From: Acanthaster planci
Taxonomy: Eukaryota; Echinodermata; Asteroidea; Valvatida; Acanthasteridae
Length of the DNA: 36,847 nucleotides
Reading direction: 5' to 3'
Assembly (NCBI RefSeq): GCF_001949145.1
Contig: NW_019091356.1
Coordinates: 1,145,396-1,182,242 of the forward strand
How positions within the stretch are numbered: the stretch's first letter is position 1; each line of letters begins with the position of its first letter. This document shows, piece after piece, positions 23,506 through 34,391 of the stretch. A program made the position numbers and the translations under genes. Under the pieces are notes generated by a model. It worked only from the letters and a program-made list of their open reading frames with translations, ran no database searches and had not been told where the DNA came from.

Positions 23506-23886
23506 ATGGAGCGGCGACTTTTTCTTGGTTGGTCCACGGTCTTAGTTCTCCTCGTGCCTTTGTTAATAGAGCTCCCACGACAGTCGTCAGCGGCGCCCTT
23601 CAACTACTCGGCGCACTGCCGCGATATGAACCGCGGTACAAACGCGCTCTTCCTATACACAGTACGCCAGTTCGAGGACCGGGTGGCGGCGCTGTACAAC
23701 CGCCACTTCAGCAAGGATTTAACGCCCCCTCACGGCATTAACCGCCTGGTCAGGATGTACTACCGTCTGAGGGAGGTGCGGGACCAGGCCCAAGACATCG
23801 AGCAGCTGGTCAGCGAGGTGGAGGAGGTGTTCCTCCTACGATTGGGGAGGCTAGAGAGGGACTGTAAGATGCAGATACACGGCTAG
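23506..23886 (+). CDS. small secreted helical protein, unrecognised
   Basis: The 126-residue frame starts at an ATG in strong context (CAAGATGG), 9 nt after an acceptor (TTTTTTCCCACAG, ending 23496). Residues 1-29 form a signal peptide: basic MERR, a Leu/Val-rich core, and a likely cut after SSA. The mature part (about 97 residues) has an N-glycosylation site (NYS, 33-35) and only two Cys, at 38 and 120. Between them two amphipathic helices are expected (about 46-69 and 78-119) joined by a KDLTPPHG turn, so a disulfide could close a helical hairpin. Size and form recall half of a four-helix cytokine, but I cannot show homology. The exon is GC-rich against AT-rich flanks. A GTAAGA at 23864 could act as an alternative donor, which would extend the protein into unseen exons. 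No AATAAA occurs in the first 1.5 kb after the stop. Confidence 0.6.
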   Translation: MERRLFLGWSTVLVLLVPLLIELPRQSSAAPFNYSAHCRDMNRGTNALFLYTVRQFEDRVAALYNRHFSKDLTPPHGINRLVRMYYRLREVRDQAQDIEQLVSEVEEVFLLRLGRLERDCKMQIHG

Positions 23887-26412
23887 ATTTGGAATGACCC
23901 AAAAGATGACCTGACAGATGACAGAACAACCAGTGGCGGGGACAGGATAGTTTGAGAGGAAAGAGGACTTCAGTAACTGGTGGGCTTCAAAGCGATTAGG
24001 CACTCGGAGGAGTAGGCGCTTTGGGTTTAAGAGTGATTCAAAATGCAGTATAATCTGAGCAATGTAAACGGGCGTGAGGGTTGGGAAGGAGGGACTTCAA
24101 CCCTTAATTCCTGTTCTGGCCACTGAAAAACCACGTCTGGGACAAGAACTCGTGTTGTCGACCTTGTCTGGGACAAAAGCCACATTCACCGCCGGATCGA
24201 CAGATTAGAGACTTCCTACATAAAAACTTAACCTATTTTAGATCCGCTGCTAATCTTAATGCGAAGGTAAAAAATCTATGTTTATCTCCGTTCCCTGTGC
24301 AGGATTTGTTACAATTTAGCTTATAAAACAACCTGTAAATAGGAGCTTTCTCCATAGTAACATTACACGTAATAAGATGATACTGGCGCCCACTCGCAAT
24401 AGCTCCATAGCTGTAGTGAGTTACTGAAGAACGCGCACTCTAGGTATCACTTCAGTATACGACATATAAATCGTATTGCCCCACTCTCCTACAATATAGA
24501 GCTACAAAGAACACTTGAAATAAGATATTGGTTTCTTCTAATATTGCCTATCACTGGTCTGACCTCCAAGTCACGTAGTCACTCTAAACTACACACACCG
24601 ATCATCTTTACAAGTCATGCAATCCCCGATCGAAAAAAATGGCACGAGAGTGGGAAATATAAGACGGAAATGAATAGTATACTTTTATGCATATTCAAGT
24701 TCGCCGTGAGGTAGATGGAATTCATATCTTTGCTTTCAAACACAACTCTTACGAATTTAACCTGTATCAATATTGACATTTTGTATCATTTTCGATCAGA
24801 TCCTTCTTTGGCGCCCACGCATCTCATATTTTTTCCCTCCAAGTGAACCGTATACTAACAGACGACGAAAACTGTCAATCCATACTCTTGAAAAAACTGT
24901 CTACATTGTGGACAGCCCAAGGCACCTAATGTCTGACAAAATCGAATTCACAGTTCAATTGCGCGCTGATAAAAGTAGTTACATGAATACACCAGGCAAT
25001 CACCGTGCCTTTGTGTTTCGCCCAGGCCTTTTTATAGTGTGACCTGTCCTGCTGTTAGTGTCGATGACCATCAAGTTATTGACAACAAAATGAGCTCCCA
25101 ATGAGAATCTTTTAGTTCAGAGTTCCACGCCATAAAAACTTTCATTCAGTGAATACTCAGTGATATGAAAAGATGTTGTAGTCCATAAATATTAACATTA
25201 GATGTTCTCTTACGCAAGGACAAACTGTAATACTTGTTACGATTGGCAACGCCCACATTTATATTTCCCAATGTTATTTCAAATTCAGAGCCATATTATG
25301 CAGGGAGACTTGCGACATGAGGTCATGCATGCCGCCATTTTGCTTGGGTTTTGGCGCGTGGGCTCGCACTGATCGCTTGGAACTTGACCAAACCCCGACC
25401 AAACTTTGACTGGGTTCCACATTTGCTGCAAACTTCCAAACATGTCCCAACTTTCTCTGTATACTGCTCTGTTCAAAATAAAGAACGCCCTGAAAGGTTT
25501 TCATGTTTACGAGAAATAGATTCGTTTAACTCTTAAACTCAGCTGCAATGTGAAATAGCCAGTCATATATGCAGATGCGGTATATAATTTGCAGAGTTCC
25601 ACAGCCCGTAGACTTAGTGTTTTTAAATTAGGTGTAATACCATAGGTTATCTGAGAAATAATTGCGATTAAAAAATTGTTAAAATTAGCAAAATAAAAGC
25701 AACTAGTTGATTTAAGAATGACTATTTTCAGGTTGAGTCTTTCACCTCCGAAGCCTTTATTCTGTTGGCTTTTCGGTGCAAGAAAAATAAAGATTCGAAA
25801 TTATTACCAAGTATAAATAGTATAAATAGTAATAAACTGAATGTTGTACTTGCAGAATCAAAAGATGCACGACATTCGTAACTGTGATTTGAATAAAATC
25901 AAAATTCAAACAGCAATCGTTATCTATACCTGTAATGACTCGTTTACTGTGCTTTGCTGGTTGGTCGGAACTTACTGAGTATGAATATGCTTGCTTATTC
26001 AATCCAGTCGGTTATAAATGGTAACAATGTCCTTTATTAGACATCCTGATAGAATTCCAAAGTTCGTTTTACCTTGTTATTGTCTGCACGTAAAATGTTG
26101 GAGTTCATCAGCACTCTTGTTCCCTTAGTCCTACTCCACAAGCGATGAGCGAGATAAAACAAACATAGAAGCACATAACAGGAACAGCGCGTAAGCAGCA
26201 GACAATAGTATCTCCTTACCTCTTGACACCGACTGCCATATTTCTGCTGAAATACGCTCGTGATCCATAGAGCAGCTCATGCACTCCTGAGTCAACCGAG
26301 ATTGACAACTGGAGCGCATTTTACTATCTGCAAAATTCAGAATGTCTGGGTACTTTGAGGGAGCAGCTTCATAGCCACTGTAGGAGGCCAGCAGGACGCT
26401 TACACACGTACC
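23887..26412. other. 3' flank of the 23.5-kb gene and upstream region of NCLX
   Basis: No further exon is supported. The first few hundred bases are probably 3' UTR. A possible promoter element for the exchanger is at 25331-25358. A short ATAGTATAA repeat occurs near 25815. The first 100 bp before 26413 are presumably 5' UTR. Confidence 0.45.
25331..25358 (+). promoter_or_regulatory. YY1-like plus E2F-like motif cluster
   Basis: GCCGCCATTTTG (25331-25342) resembles a YY1 site and TTTGGCGC (25350-25357) matches the E2F consensus TTTSSCGC. They sit in a small CpG-containing island about 1.05 kb before the exchanger start codon. They could mark its promoter or a divergent one. The flanking sequence has the look of an interspersed repeat, so this may be incidental. 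Confidence 0.25.
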
Positions 26413-29400
26413 ATGGGCCTACAGGCGCCAGTTCACCGGGGCCCTCGTGCATTTGTGCCGATGGTATCTGTTATTTTATTAGCTGGTTGCCAAGTCCTGG
26501 CGGAATCGGCGGGTGTAGATAGTGCGAGAAACGCCCAAGGACAAGGGGCACACGACAATGACACGGTGAGAATGGTTTTCCTTAATTTTGTATGCAAAAT
26601 CGGTCACCATTTAACAAGAAATCCAGGTTAGAGACCGCTTGGTAAATACAAGACGCTTCATCTTGCACCGAACATTTGTAAAAAGTTCTAAAGAGTTCAT
26701 TTTAATATTCAACGAGGGATCGTGGATGTTGTAAAGGAAGCGCATGATTGTGGAGTATCAGTTTCCATGAAAACAATTAAATTATTCTTCAATTGCAGGA
26801 ATGACTCCTGACCACATAAATCATTTTTCTTTTAGGCCTTAATTTTCTAAGTTTTCAAACACTTCCCACATAAAAATGTCCCCGACACTTAAACCATTTG
26901 GAACTTTTCAGAGGATGTAGGTTAAATTTACATGTGCGTTGCATGGGGGGGGCAAGAGGGTGCTTCCCCCAAAAAGTTTTAAAAGGGGGGGGGCAAAGGA
27001 AATTTTAAAAAGGAGATGGAAGTCACCAATTTGATTGAAAATACCTCGAAATTGACCCTCTTCCACTGTGAATAGTTTACCTGTCTTGTTATTGATGAGT
27101 GATTTGCCCCCTCGAGGACCCATCCCAAAAAAAAAAGGTTCACCTCTTGAAAGAATCCTGGCGAGATCTGCCTTTTGTAGACCTAACTGTGCCTTGAATG
27201 ATATAAAGCTCAGCCATGCTAAGCACAACAGGTTAATTAATAGAGGTACACAAGGAATTATCGGCAGTTTGTGTGTGATGAAATGCTCGATATCCTTTTG
27301 TTCGGAGACGAAGATAATGTTCAGCAAATACACTCGTCTTCCTAATCATTTGTTTATCTGGGTAAATCCTTAACGGCAACTTTATCCGGGCATCCACTTT
27401 ACGAATGGTGTTACCCAATGCCAATTTATCTGATCCGTCTGAATGAAATTGTAGTTGGGAGTGACTGCAAGCGGCTGTAGGTTTGTTCTGCGTTGTGATT
27501 TTCCTCCAACAATTAGGAATAGGTTATTCAACACGTGGATCGTATTCATTTGGTTTTCGGCAAGCAAGCAGGCTAGCAAATTATTCGGTGTAATGGTAAG
27601 GTAGACACGTGTTGTTTTACTCCGTTTGTCGACTAGCTAAAGGAAAGATTATCACCATTGTCGAGAGATAACCTTTTGTCCTGCCACTTGCTGTATAGGC
27701 CTATACCTGTTGTCGCAAAACTTCACGTAAATGTGTATGGTGAATCCTTTTCTGTCTTTGCCCTGTAATTGCTGCATTTGCTAAGTACAGTCACTCCGGG
27801 GTTATTGTTGTAACACCAATGGTTAGCAATGGCACCAGCACTGCATTTCTAAAGTTTCCGTTATCTGTTGTTGTCGATATACTCTCCCTGCTTCTTTTTT
27901 AAAACAGTGTATCTATTACCACGAACTGAACTCTGACGAACAATGCAAGTTCATCCAGACTACGGAAGATTGCAAGCCCGATAGTGGTTTCGTCAACTAC
28001 TTGGAGTTTACGTACTGTTCTTTCTCGGCTGGTCTACAACCACTCGCACTAGTCATACTGGTGAGAAAAAAGAGGGCGTGTGAAGTTGTATTTTGGGTTT
28101 GTGATGAAGCAGCCAAAAAAGGTGTAACGTTAAGTGAGCATGTAGAAGGCAGTTTTCTCAGTACTTTATGTCTTTCCGCCATTTGGACTGATAGGTTTGC
28201 TCCTCGTGCGTCCTCTTTGTGTTTCCGTGGATGTGTGTTGTGGCCACAGAATGATTAGAGTTACTACAGTCACTAAAGTATATTCAGCACGATTCCAGCG
28301 CTGCGGGTATCGTTTTTCAAAAAGAACTGACGAACACATTGGGAATTCTGAAACAACTCAGTGATTTTGTTTTTTGGTTTGCCTGTTTGTTTCTCTTCCT
28401 GATTTTTTGTCTGTCTTTGCCGTTACAGTTCGTCTGGCTTTCTTTCTTGTTTGTCTGCCTCGGGGTTGCGGCCAAAAACTTGTGAGTGTAAAGAAGACAT
28501 CTGATGCTTCGGCAAAATTATTTGCATGATAAATAAGAGTTGATTGTTTGGCAGTTACTTGAAACTTTGGGAAGAAAAGTTGTTCCTTGATAGTCACATG
28601 CGCAGTCACATGCCATGCTGCAAGGCTTCGTTTGCTATTAGAAATTTATCCAAATAAGCACGCCACAATAATGTTGACTTGTTGATAAACGCCAAAAAAG
28701 ATAAGTAACCCCAGGGTCGAAGTGCAAAGTCCAGCTCAACTCAGGAGACCTGGCTGATTAATTTCTCTCAGCCACTCTCATAATGCAAAATCATAGCAAA
28801 TATCGTGGAAGAAATTGCAAGAGTTCTTGTTTTTCATTTGGAAAAGGTTATTCCTCCATTGATTTGCGACTTTAGTCTGGTTTTCAGTGTTTGCACCGTT
28901 TCTTTTCTATCTTGTACAGCTTTTGTCCGGCGCTGCTGACCATCTCTAAGGCGCTGAAGCTTAGCGACAACGTTGCAATATCCTTTTTGCTCTGTGTTGC
29001 TCTTGCTTCAAGTGTATTCATTTTGAAACCCACTCTAGGGGAGGAAAGTGCTGATTTGGTTTGCTGGATACTTGGTATCCTGGTTTCTAGACGAGTTTAT
29101 CAGTTATTTCGCGTATCGCATCATTCAACTTAGACATTTATGATAGGCCCCTCCTTCTCTGGCTACGTTAGTGCATCAGATTTCGAGCAACTGTTCTGGG
29201 TAAGGTGAATGTCAAATTTGTGTCACATTGGCACTGAATCCGCCATAAAATCATTTTAGAATATTCTTGATTTAAAATGCACGCTGTCGTATCAGTGACT
29301 GACACCAAAGCTCTTTTTCGGAGTCGTTGTTCAGCCTTAACGTTTTAGGTGTCAACACGGAGTGACGTTCCTAGCCTTTGGCAATGGCGCCCCTGATGTT

Positions 29401-32400
29401 TTCAGTGCTGTTGTGGCCATCACGAATTCTAAAGATGGAGATGCAGGGTTGGCCATTGGCGCGCTCTTCGGTAAGTTAGAATTGTTTGAGCTTTTGTAAT
29501 CACAATGTAATCCTGAGCTCCTTTGTGAATAATAACATTCTATATAAAGGACAAGCAACCTTTGAAAGTACCTTTTTTGCACAATCATTCCAAATGTTTG
29601 TCATATTGCTACACAAAATAATGTTTCAACGACGACGACCTCGCTTTGAAATGAGGGGTCAGCTTATCATTTCCTCTTCAAACATACCAACGAAGTTGGA
29701 CTTTTTAAGCTTTCAACGGGTCCATCCTCCCCTAAGCCTCTAAGTTCCTTAGTTATTTCCTAGCAAAGCAAGCCAACCCACCAATACTTCGTACATTCCG
29801 GTACTGAGCCCGCCTCCAAGCTGATAAACTCCCCTTCCTATGAATGAAATTGCTGCTGTTGCTTGTGCTTGACGCCGCAAACATGATCTTCCCTCAGTCT
29901 CGGCAGCGAGAACCTTTAATCAATCTTGCACACTTTCAAGGAATGGCTAACCAACTTCGCCTTTCATAAAAACAGGAGCCGCTGTGTTCATCACGACCTT
30001 TGTGGCGGGTACCATTTCCGCCCTGAACTCCTTCGAGGTAGCGCAGGTGCCGTTCCTGAGGGACGCCATCTTTGTCGTGGGGGCGTCCTACTGGACTTTC
30101 TACATCCTGTACACAGGACAGATATGGACCTCGGAGGCTGTAGGTGAGGTGAAGTGTTCTGAGGTTTCGTGCCCCACCTGCCTCTGTAAACCACATCTGG
30201 TGTGGCTATTCGGTGCACTTATTAAACGACGACGTGGGACAAGTAGTAGGCCTAACCCACAGCGATAAACTATTCTCGCATATCGTGTACCCAAATCCAG
30301 ACTCTTTGGTATTTATTTTACTTGGAAAAAAATTGCCTTCGTCATTGTCAAGAAAATCCTTGTATAATTTGTTTTATATTGAGAGTAATCGGTGTGGAAT
30401 TCCTTCAAAACTGTAGTATCCATCTGAAGTGATCAGTTTCATCTTTTAGGAAAAATCAAGAAACAAACAAGAAATTTGAATATTTTCACACAACATTATA
30501 TCTTTCAGGATTCATATTGCTGTACATATTTTACGTGATCGTCGTTTTGGTTTCAATACGATTCACGAAGCCTGCCAATGTGACCATACCTAAGATAGAC
30601 GGTAGTGGGTCTTATAAGCGTCTGGAAGAGGGTCCAAACACTGAGACCCAAGAAGTAACTAGCGACATCGATCAACTTGCCGAATGCCCTCTTAAAGATG
30701 AGCAACATGTATCAACAAACAGCTTTGAATTGGCAAAAGATGACGCAGACACGGACATGGACAATAAGTGTCAGATTGAAGATGCCTCTTGTGACTCACC
30801 CGAAGAAGTTAGCCCTGAAAGAGACTCTAACCTCAAAGATGACGACGTGGAAAAGCCAACAGCAGACGGCATAGGCGAGGATCTCATAACCGAAGAAAAT
30901 GACCCTAGCGAGAACGTAGTAATCTCCTGCAAGACGCCGGAAAAAGAACCACTTCCAGCCAAGCGGAAAACTAATTTTGGAACCATACATCCCGTCGACG
31001 GACCAGGGGAGCCTTCTGACATAGGCCTCATAAAATCCAATGAGTTCTCCAGGGGCTGCACCGAACAGGAACCATTGCTCCCCAAATCAAAGAAACGCAG
31101 TGGTCCGTGCCACCAATTGGGGGCACTGTTCAGGGACGTCAACCCTATCGATTTTGAGGGATGGAAAAGCAAAGGTTACGTCATGAGAGCCTTTGAAATA
31201 TTCAAGGTAACCCACCGCGTGTTTTCAAAGAGGGATTTATCAACTAGCACAACGATGAACTAAGAGGCGGGCACAAATAAAGAAATTCAATTAAAAGATT
31301 ATAAGAAAATGTTCCAAACTGTCAAAATGCATACTCATTATGCAAACAGCGCCAGTACATTGGAAACCCTGCCTAGGCATCCTTGCCGTGTGAAATTTCC
31401 CCTACTAAAGATCGATGACGAATCCTTACTTGGACCTGCCCATACATTAAGTTCATTGTCCACAGTTAACAAGATGCGTCTGCCAACTTTTCATCCAAGA
31501 CTGCCGAGATAATTTCAGCTCGCATGGGATCATGAAGATTTTGCTTTTCACATGTTGGTCTTTTCCATTCCTAGTCTCCAATCAAGCTGTTACTGCTAAT
31601 CACGGTTCCCCTTGTCCACCACGACAAGTGTAGTTGGAATAAGCCTCTGAATTGTCTACAGCTTCTAGTTGGACCAGTCTGCTGTGTCTTCATTACGAAT
31701 AGTAAGCTCAGTTCTTAAACGATAGATACTAGATACTAGACCAAGAAGGACGAGACCGTGTATTTTCTTTTCGAAAGGCTCTTCACTCCGAGCACTGCTT
31801 GACTTAAAATATCTTGAAATATTACTCTAAGGTTCATACAGTTTTACCTTCTTGATTCCTAGGTTACAATACAGTCATAGCAGGTCAATTCTACCTGTGG
31901 CATCTGGTGTTGTGTCTCGGTGCTCTTCTATTCATCATCGCTTTCCTCACATCTAAGCCAAGCCAACCTCCAGTTTACTATATAGTGAGCAAACCCAAGC
32001 TTTTCAAAACAATCCTCAAACACGAATTTAATTTTTTGAAGAAAATACAATAAAAACAAAAGCATAAAGTGACTGAAATGAATGCTGCAAAATTCAACGT
32101 TGCAATAAGTACAATATTTGACTAAACATCTTCACATTCACATACAATTAAGTTGACCTTCACGGCAGGATGTCACACGTATCAAAGGGAGGTATCTGGT
32201 GTTGATTGACGTTAAAATGATACAGTTCGCATTGTAATAATTTTACAAAATTGTTTGCCGGTATGGTTGTTCTTCTTGCAGGCATTTGCATTTCTCGGCT
32301 TCGTCATCTCTGTATGCTGGATCTTTGGCATCGCTAATGAAATCATCAATCTTTTAAGGGTGAGTTGAAGCAGAACAGACGTAGAGATGCCCCGGCTTTC

Positions 32401-33911
32401 ATGCAGAAAATGAATAACATAAACAGTCTCCCTGAGAGAATAATTAATTTGTTCGATTATTTCTGTGAATGGGTCTGTTTTTGTGATCCAGAGCAAATTA
32501 ACAACGTTGATAGAAGCATGAAGATAACACAAGTAAGGTACATTAAAATGAGACTATTTTCGATGGAAGAGGCAAGTTTGCTCTTTGGCTCTTCTCAAAG
32601 CATCTTGGGAGCTTGCTCTCTCTCTCTATGCATACAAAATTTATTATTATCATTTCTTAGATGTACGGCATTGTCTTTGACCTCAGTGATGCCATTCTAG
32701 GACTGACGTTTCTGGCATTGGGCAACTGTATAGGAGGTAAGCTCACAAATTACAATTCGAGATAATCTTGCGGTCAGAATTTAACATTGTAATATTAGAT
32801 TTGCTAGTATTTTTAATGTGTTTTTGCACATTAGTTTTTAAAGTGGAAAGTAGAGAGTATCTCAGCACCGCTTTATTGCAGTTTGATTTTCCTTTTTTTT
32901 TTCAACCAGATCTCGTGAATGATATAGCTATGGCCAAGCAGGGCGCCCCCAACATGGCCATATCTGCATGTTTCGGAGGGCCCATTTTCAGTATCCTTTT
33001 TTGAATAACGTATAAATGAAACAAAAGAGGTATAGCTGTTGGGGAATTAATGTTGTAAAAAGCCTTGAAAACTTTGTCATTTTGTATTTTTAAGAAGCGT
33101 AGTTTGTCGAGATAAGTCGTGAATAGGTTTTCTTTTGCCTACCAGCTTGTGTTCCGATGCAAAGGCTTTTCCTCTTTGGTTTATATGAAAAGTATAAATC
33201 GTCGCACAAATCGTCCAAGCACGAGACGAAAATTTAAAATCAAGCCACTAAATACAGCAATATAATTACAGCAGTTCTGGCAATTAATAGTTCAATGAAT
33301 TGACGAGGGCAGAATCATATGCAAGGTAGCTCCGATATTTTGGGGAAATATTGGATGTAACGTGGCAGCCACCGTAATGTTTGATCCGACGGTTCCATCT
33401 ACAACAGCCCATTGATTTCCTTAATGCGCCACTCGTTCAGATATGTTGATTGGGATAGGAGTAGCAACTACCATTGCAACGGCACAGAACGGTGGAATTT
33501 TCAAAGTAGGTTATTATTTTGTCCTTTTCACGTGCTCACGGAAATTTCTAAACTTTTGGCAGGATAGGAGATAACTTCAGTTCACTGCACATTTAGTTAA
33601 ACGTGATGAAAGGAATGGTTAAAGTTTTCTGTTTATTTATGGTCGTGTACAGAGCAGCGAATGCAGAGTCAAACATATTCACGGCGCATTCAATCTCGCT
33701 TTCGGTTTTGCTACTTTTATTTCAGTTGAAGACGGACACACTGCAGTTTGTATTGGCCGCCGGTCTAGGCATCAGCCTCTTCACGTCCATGTTCTTCATG
33801 ATAGCAGCCAGGTTCCGGGCAACTAAAATCTATGCTGTTCTGCTGTATATCTTTTACGCGGTGTTTCTGACTATCGCCATCTTGACCGAAACCAAAGTCA
33901 TCAAGTGGTGA
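26413..33911 (+). CDS. SLC8B1: NCLX-type mitochondrial Na+/Ca2+ exchanger
   Basis: Exchanges cytosolic sodium for matrix calcium in its vertebrate orthologue. Fourteen exons join in frame into 709 residues: 26413-26565, 27908-28060, 28429-28481, 28920-28977, 29359-29470, 29976-30143, 30509-31206, 31575-31701, 31863-31984, 32282-32359, 32661-32736, 32910-32990, 33441-33505, 33726-33911. The start has Kozak context (ACCATGG) and a hydrophobic N-terminal leader. Residues 52-102 carry the Cys-rich segment typical of NCLX. The alpha-1 repeat has GNGAPD (147-152), alpha-2 has GNCIGD (595-600), and about 13 hydrophobic segments flank a long acidic loop. Twelve introns are GT-AG, eleven of them ordinary U2-type and one (after 32990) U12-type; the intron after 28977 is AT-AC. 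Human NCLX has 584 residues; the excess is mainly the loop. Family assignment is firm; subcellular location is inferred from the family. Confidence 0.95.
26566..27907 (+). other. NCLX intron 1
   Basis: A GT-AG intron of 1.34 kb, phase 0. It contains G-runs (26944-26951, 26986-26994) and a 141-codon minus-strand frame (26908-27333) that I regard as chance or mobile-element remnant. No other feature was found. Confidence 0.8.
28978..29358 (+). other. U12-type AT-AC intron of NCLX
   Basis: Exon 4 ends GTTGCA and the intron begins ATATCCTTT, a full match to the U12 AT-AC donor. It ends CAACAC before GGAGTG. A U12 branch-site match, CCTTAAC (29335-29341), lies about 18 nt before the end. Removing exactly this segment restores the conserved NVA/GVTFLAFGNGAPD reading of alpha-1. 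A GC-AG alternative (28976/29350) keeps the frame but inserts three residues (CQH) into this conserved stretch. Confidence 0.88.
29359..29470 (+). other. alpha-1 repeat exon of NCLX
   Basis: Codes GVTFLAFGNGAPDVFSAVV and the following helix up to ALF. The GNGAPD motif supplies part of the ion-binding site in the Ca2+/cation antiporter superfamily. Flanked by the AT-AC intron and an ordinary GT-AG intron (phase 1). Confidence 0.93.
30509..31206 (+). other. exon 7: fifth membrane helix and enlarged acidic loop
   Basis: This 698-bp exon begins with a membrane helix (GFILLYIFYVIVVLVSIRF), continues into a loop of roughly 200 residues rich in Asp, Glu, Ser, Thr and Pro, and ends with a segment conserved in NCLX (NPIDFEGW then MRAFEIFK). 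It includes a dileucine-like EPLLP. The loop is far longer than the human one and is the main reason the protein is about 125 residues longer. In NCLX this loop is a regulatory region. Confidence 0.9.
32661..32990 (+). other. alpha-2 repeat exons of NCLX
   Basis: Exons 11 (32661-32736) and 12 (32910-32990) code the second ion-binding repeat: LGLTFLALGNCIGD, then LVNDIAMAKQGAPN and SACFGGPIF. The usual motif is GNSIGD; here Ser is Cys (TGT, residue 597). Confidence 0.93.
32991..33440 (+). other. U12-type GT-AG intron of NCLX
   Basis: The donor GTATCCTTT (32991-32999) is a full match to the U12 GT-AG consensus. The sequence TTCCTTAAT just upstream of the acceptor (GTTCAG, ending 33440) matches the U12 branch site TTCCTTAAC at 8 of 9 bases, about 16 nt from the 3' end. 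The intron has phase 1 and interrupts GGPIF/NMLIG. Confidence 0.85.
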
Positions 33912-33913
33912 AA

Positions 33914-33919
33914 AATAAA
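33914..33919 (+). terminator. poly(A) signal, NCLX proximal
   Basis: AATAAA begins 3 nt after the exchanger stop codon. If used, the 3' UTR would be only about 20-30 nt. Confidence 0.4.
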
Positions 33920-34385
33920 TGTAAAATATCCTGCCTTCCTAGTCAGTTTATTCAACTCTCTTTTTTATACGTTTAGGCAATATTTCCTTCAACTATGAAG
34001 TTATTTAAATCTGTTTTCTCAGATAATATTTGAGACTTTTAGGGGAGTTACCACCCCTTCATACTTCTATTTTAGAATTTTGTTAACCCGAAATAATTGT
34101 TAATGCTAAACTCATCAGTTCAGTGATACTAAGATATACAATACCAAGTCTGATACCTCAGTCGTGGTCTGTGCCACATACACCTTTTTAGTTAGTTTTT
34201 CAAATGCATCCGCCAATGTTTTGAATTTCCAAGGGTTTGAAATATTTCTGGTTAAGGAAAAACTTTTTTTCCATTTATAGTGTAATGATCAGCGACGCTG
34301 TGACCTCAAAGCTATCTGTTATCTACGTGTAAATTCTACCGAAAAGAAACACAGAACACAGAACCAAATAATTTTTCTCTTTGCC

Positions 34386-34391
34386 AATAAA
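34386..34391 (+). terminator. poly(A) signal, NCLX distal
   Basis: A second AATAAA, about 475 bp after the stop, would give a more ordinary 3' UTR. Confidence 0.4.

Noticed and set aside
25274-25504. 76-codon minus-strand frame around the YY1/E2F-like cluster
   Set aside because: No splice or start context; it looks like part of an interspersed repeat.
26908-27333. 141-codon minus-strand frame inside NCLX intron 1
   Set aside because: Length is within chance for this window, it contains homopolymer-driven segments, and it has no recognisable motif; perhaps a mobile-element remnant.
28976-29350. GC-AG splice alternative in NCLX
   Set aside because: It would insert CQH into the conserved NVAGVTF stretch; the U12 AT-AC reading has perfect donor and a good branch site.
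29926-30294. Several minus-strand frames over NCLX exon 6
   Set aside because: Shadows of a GC-rich real exon on the plus strand.
30771-31172. 133-codon minus-strand frame
   Set aside because: Antisense shadow of the acidic loop exon of NCLX.
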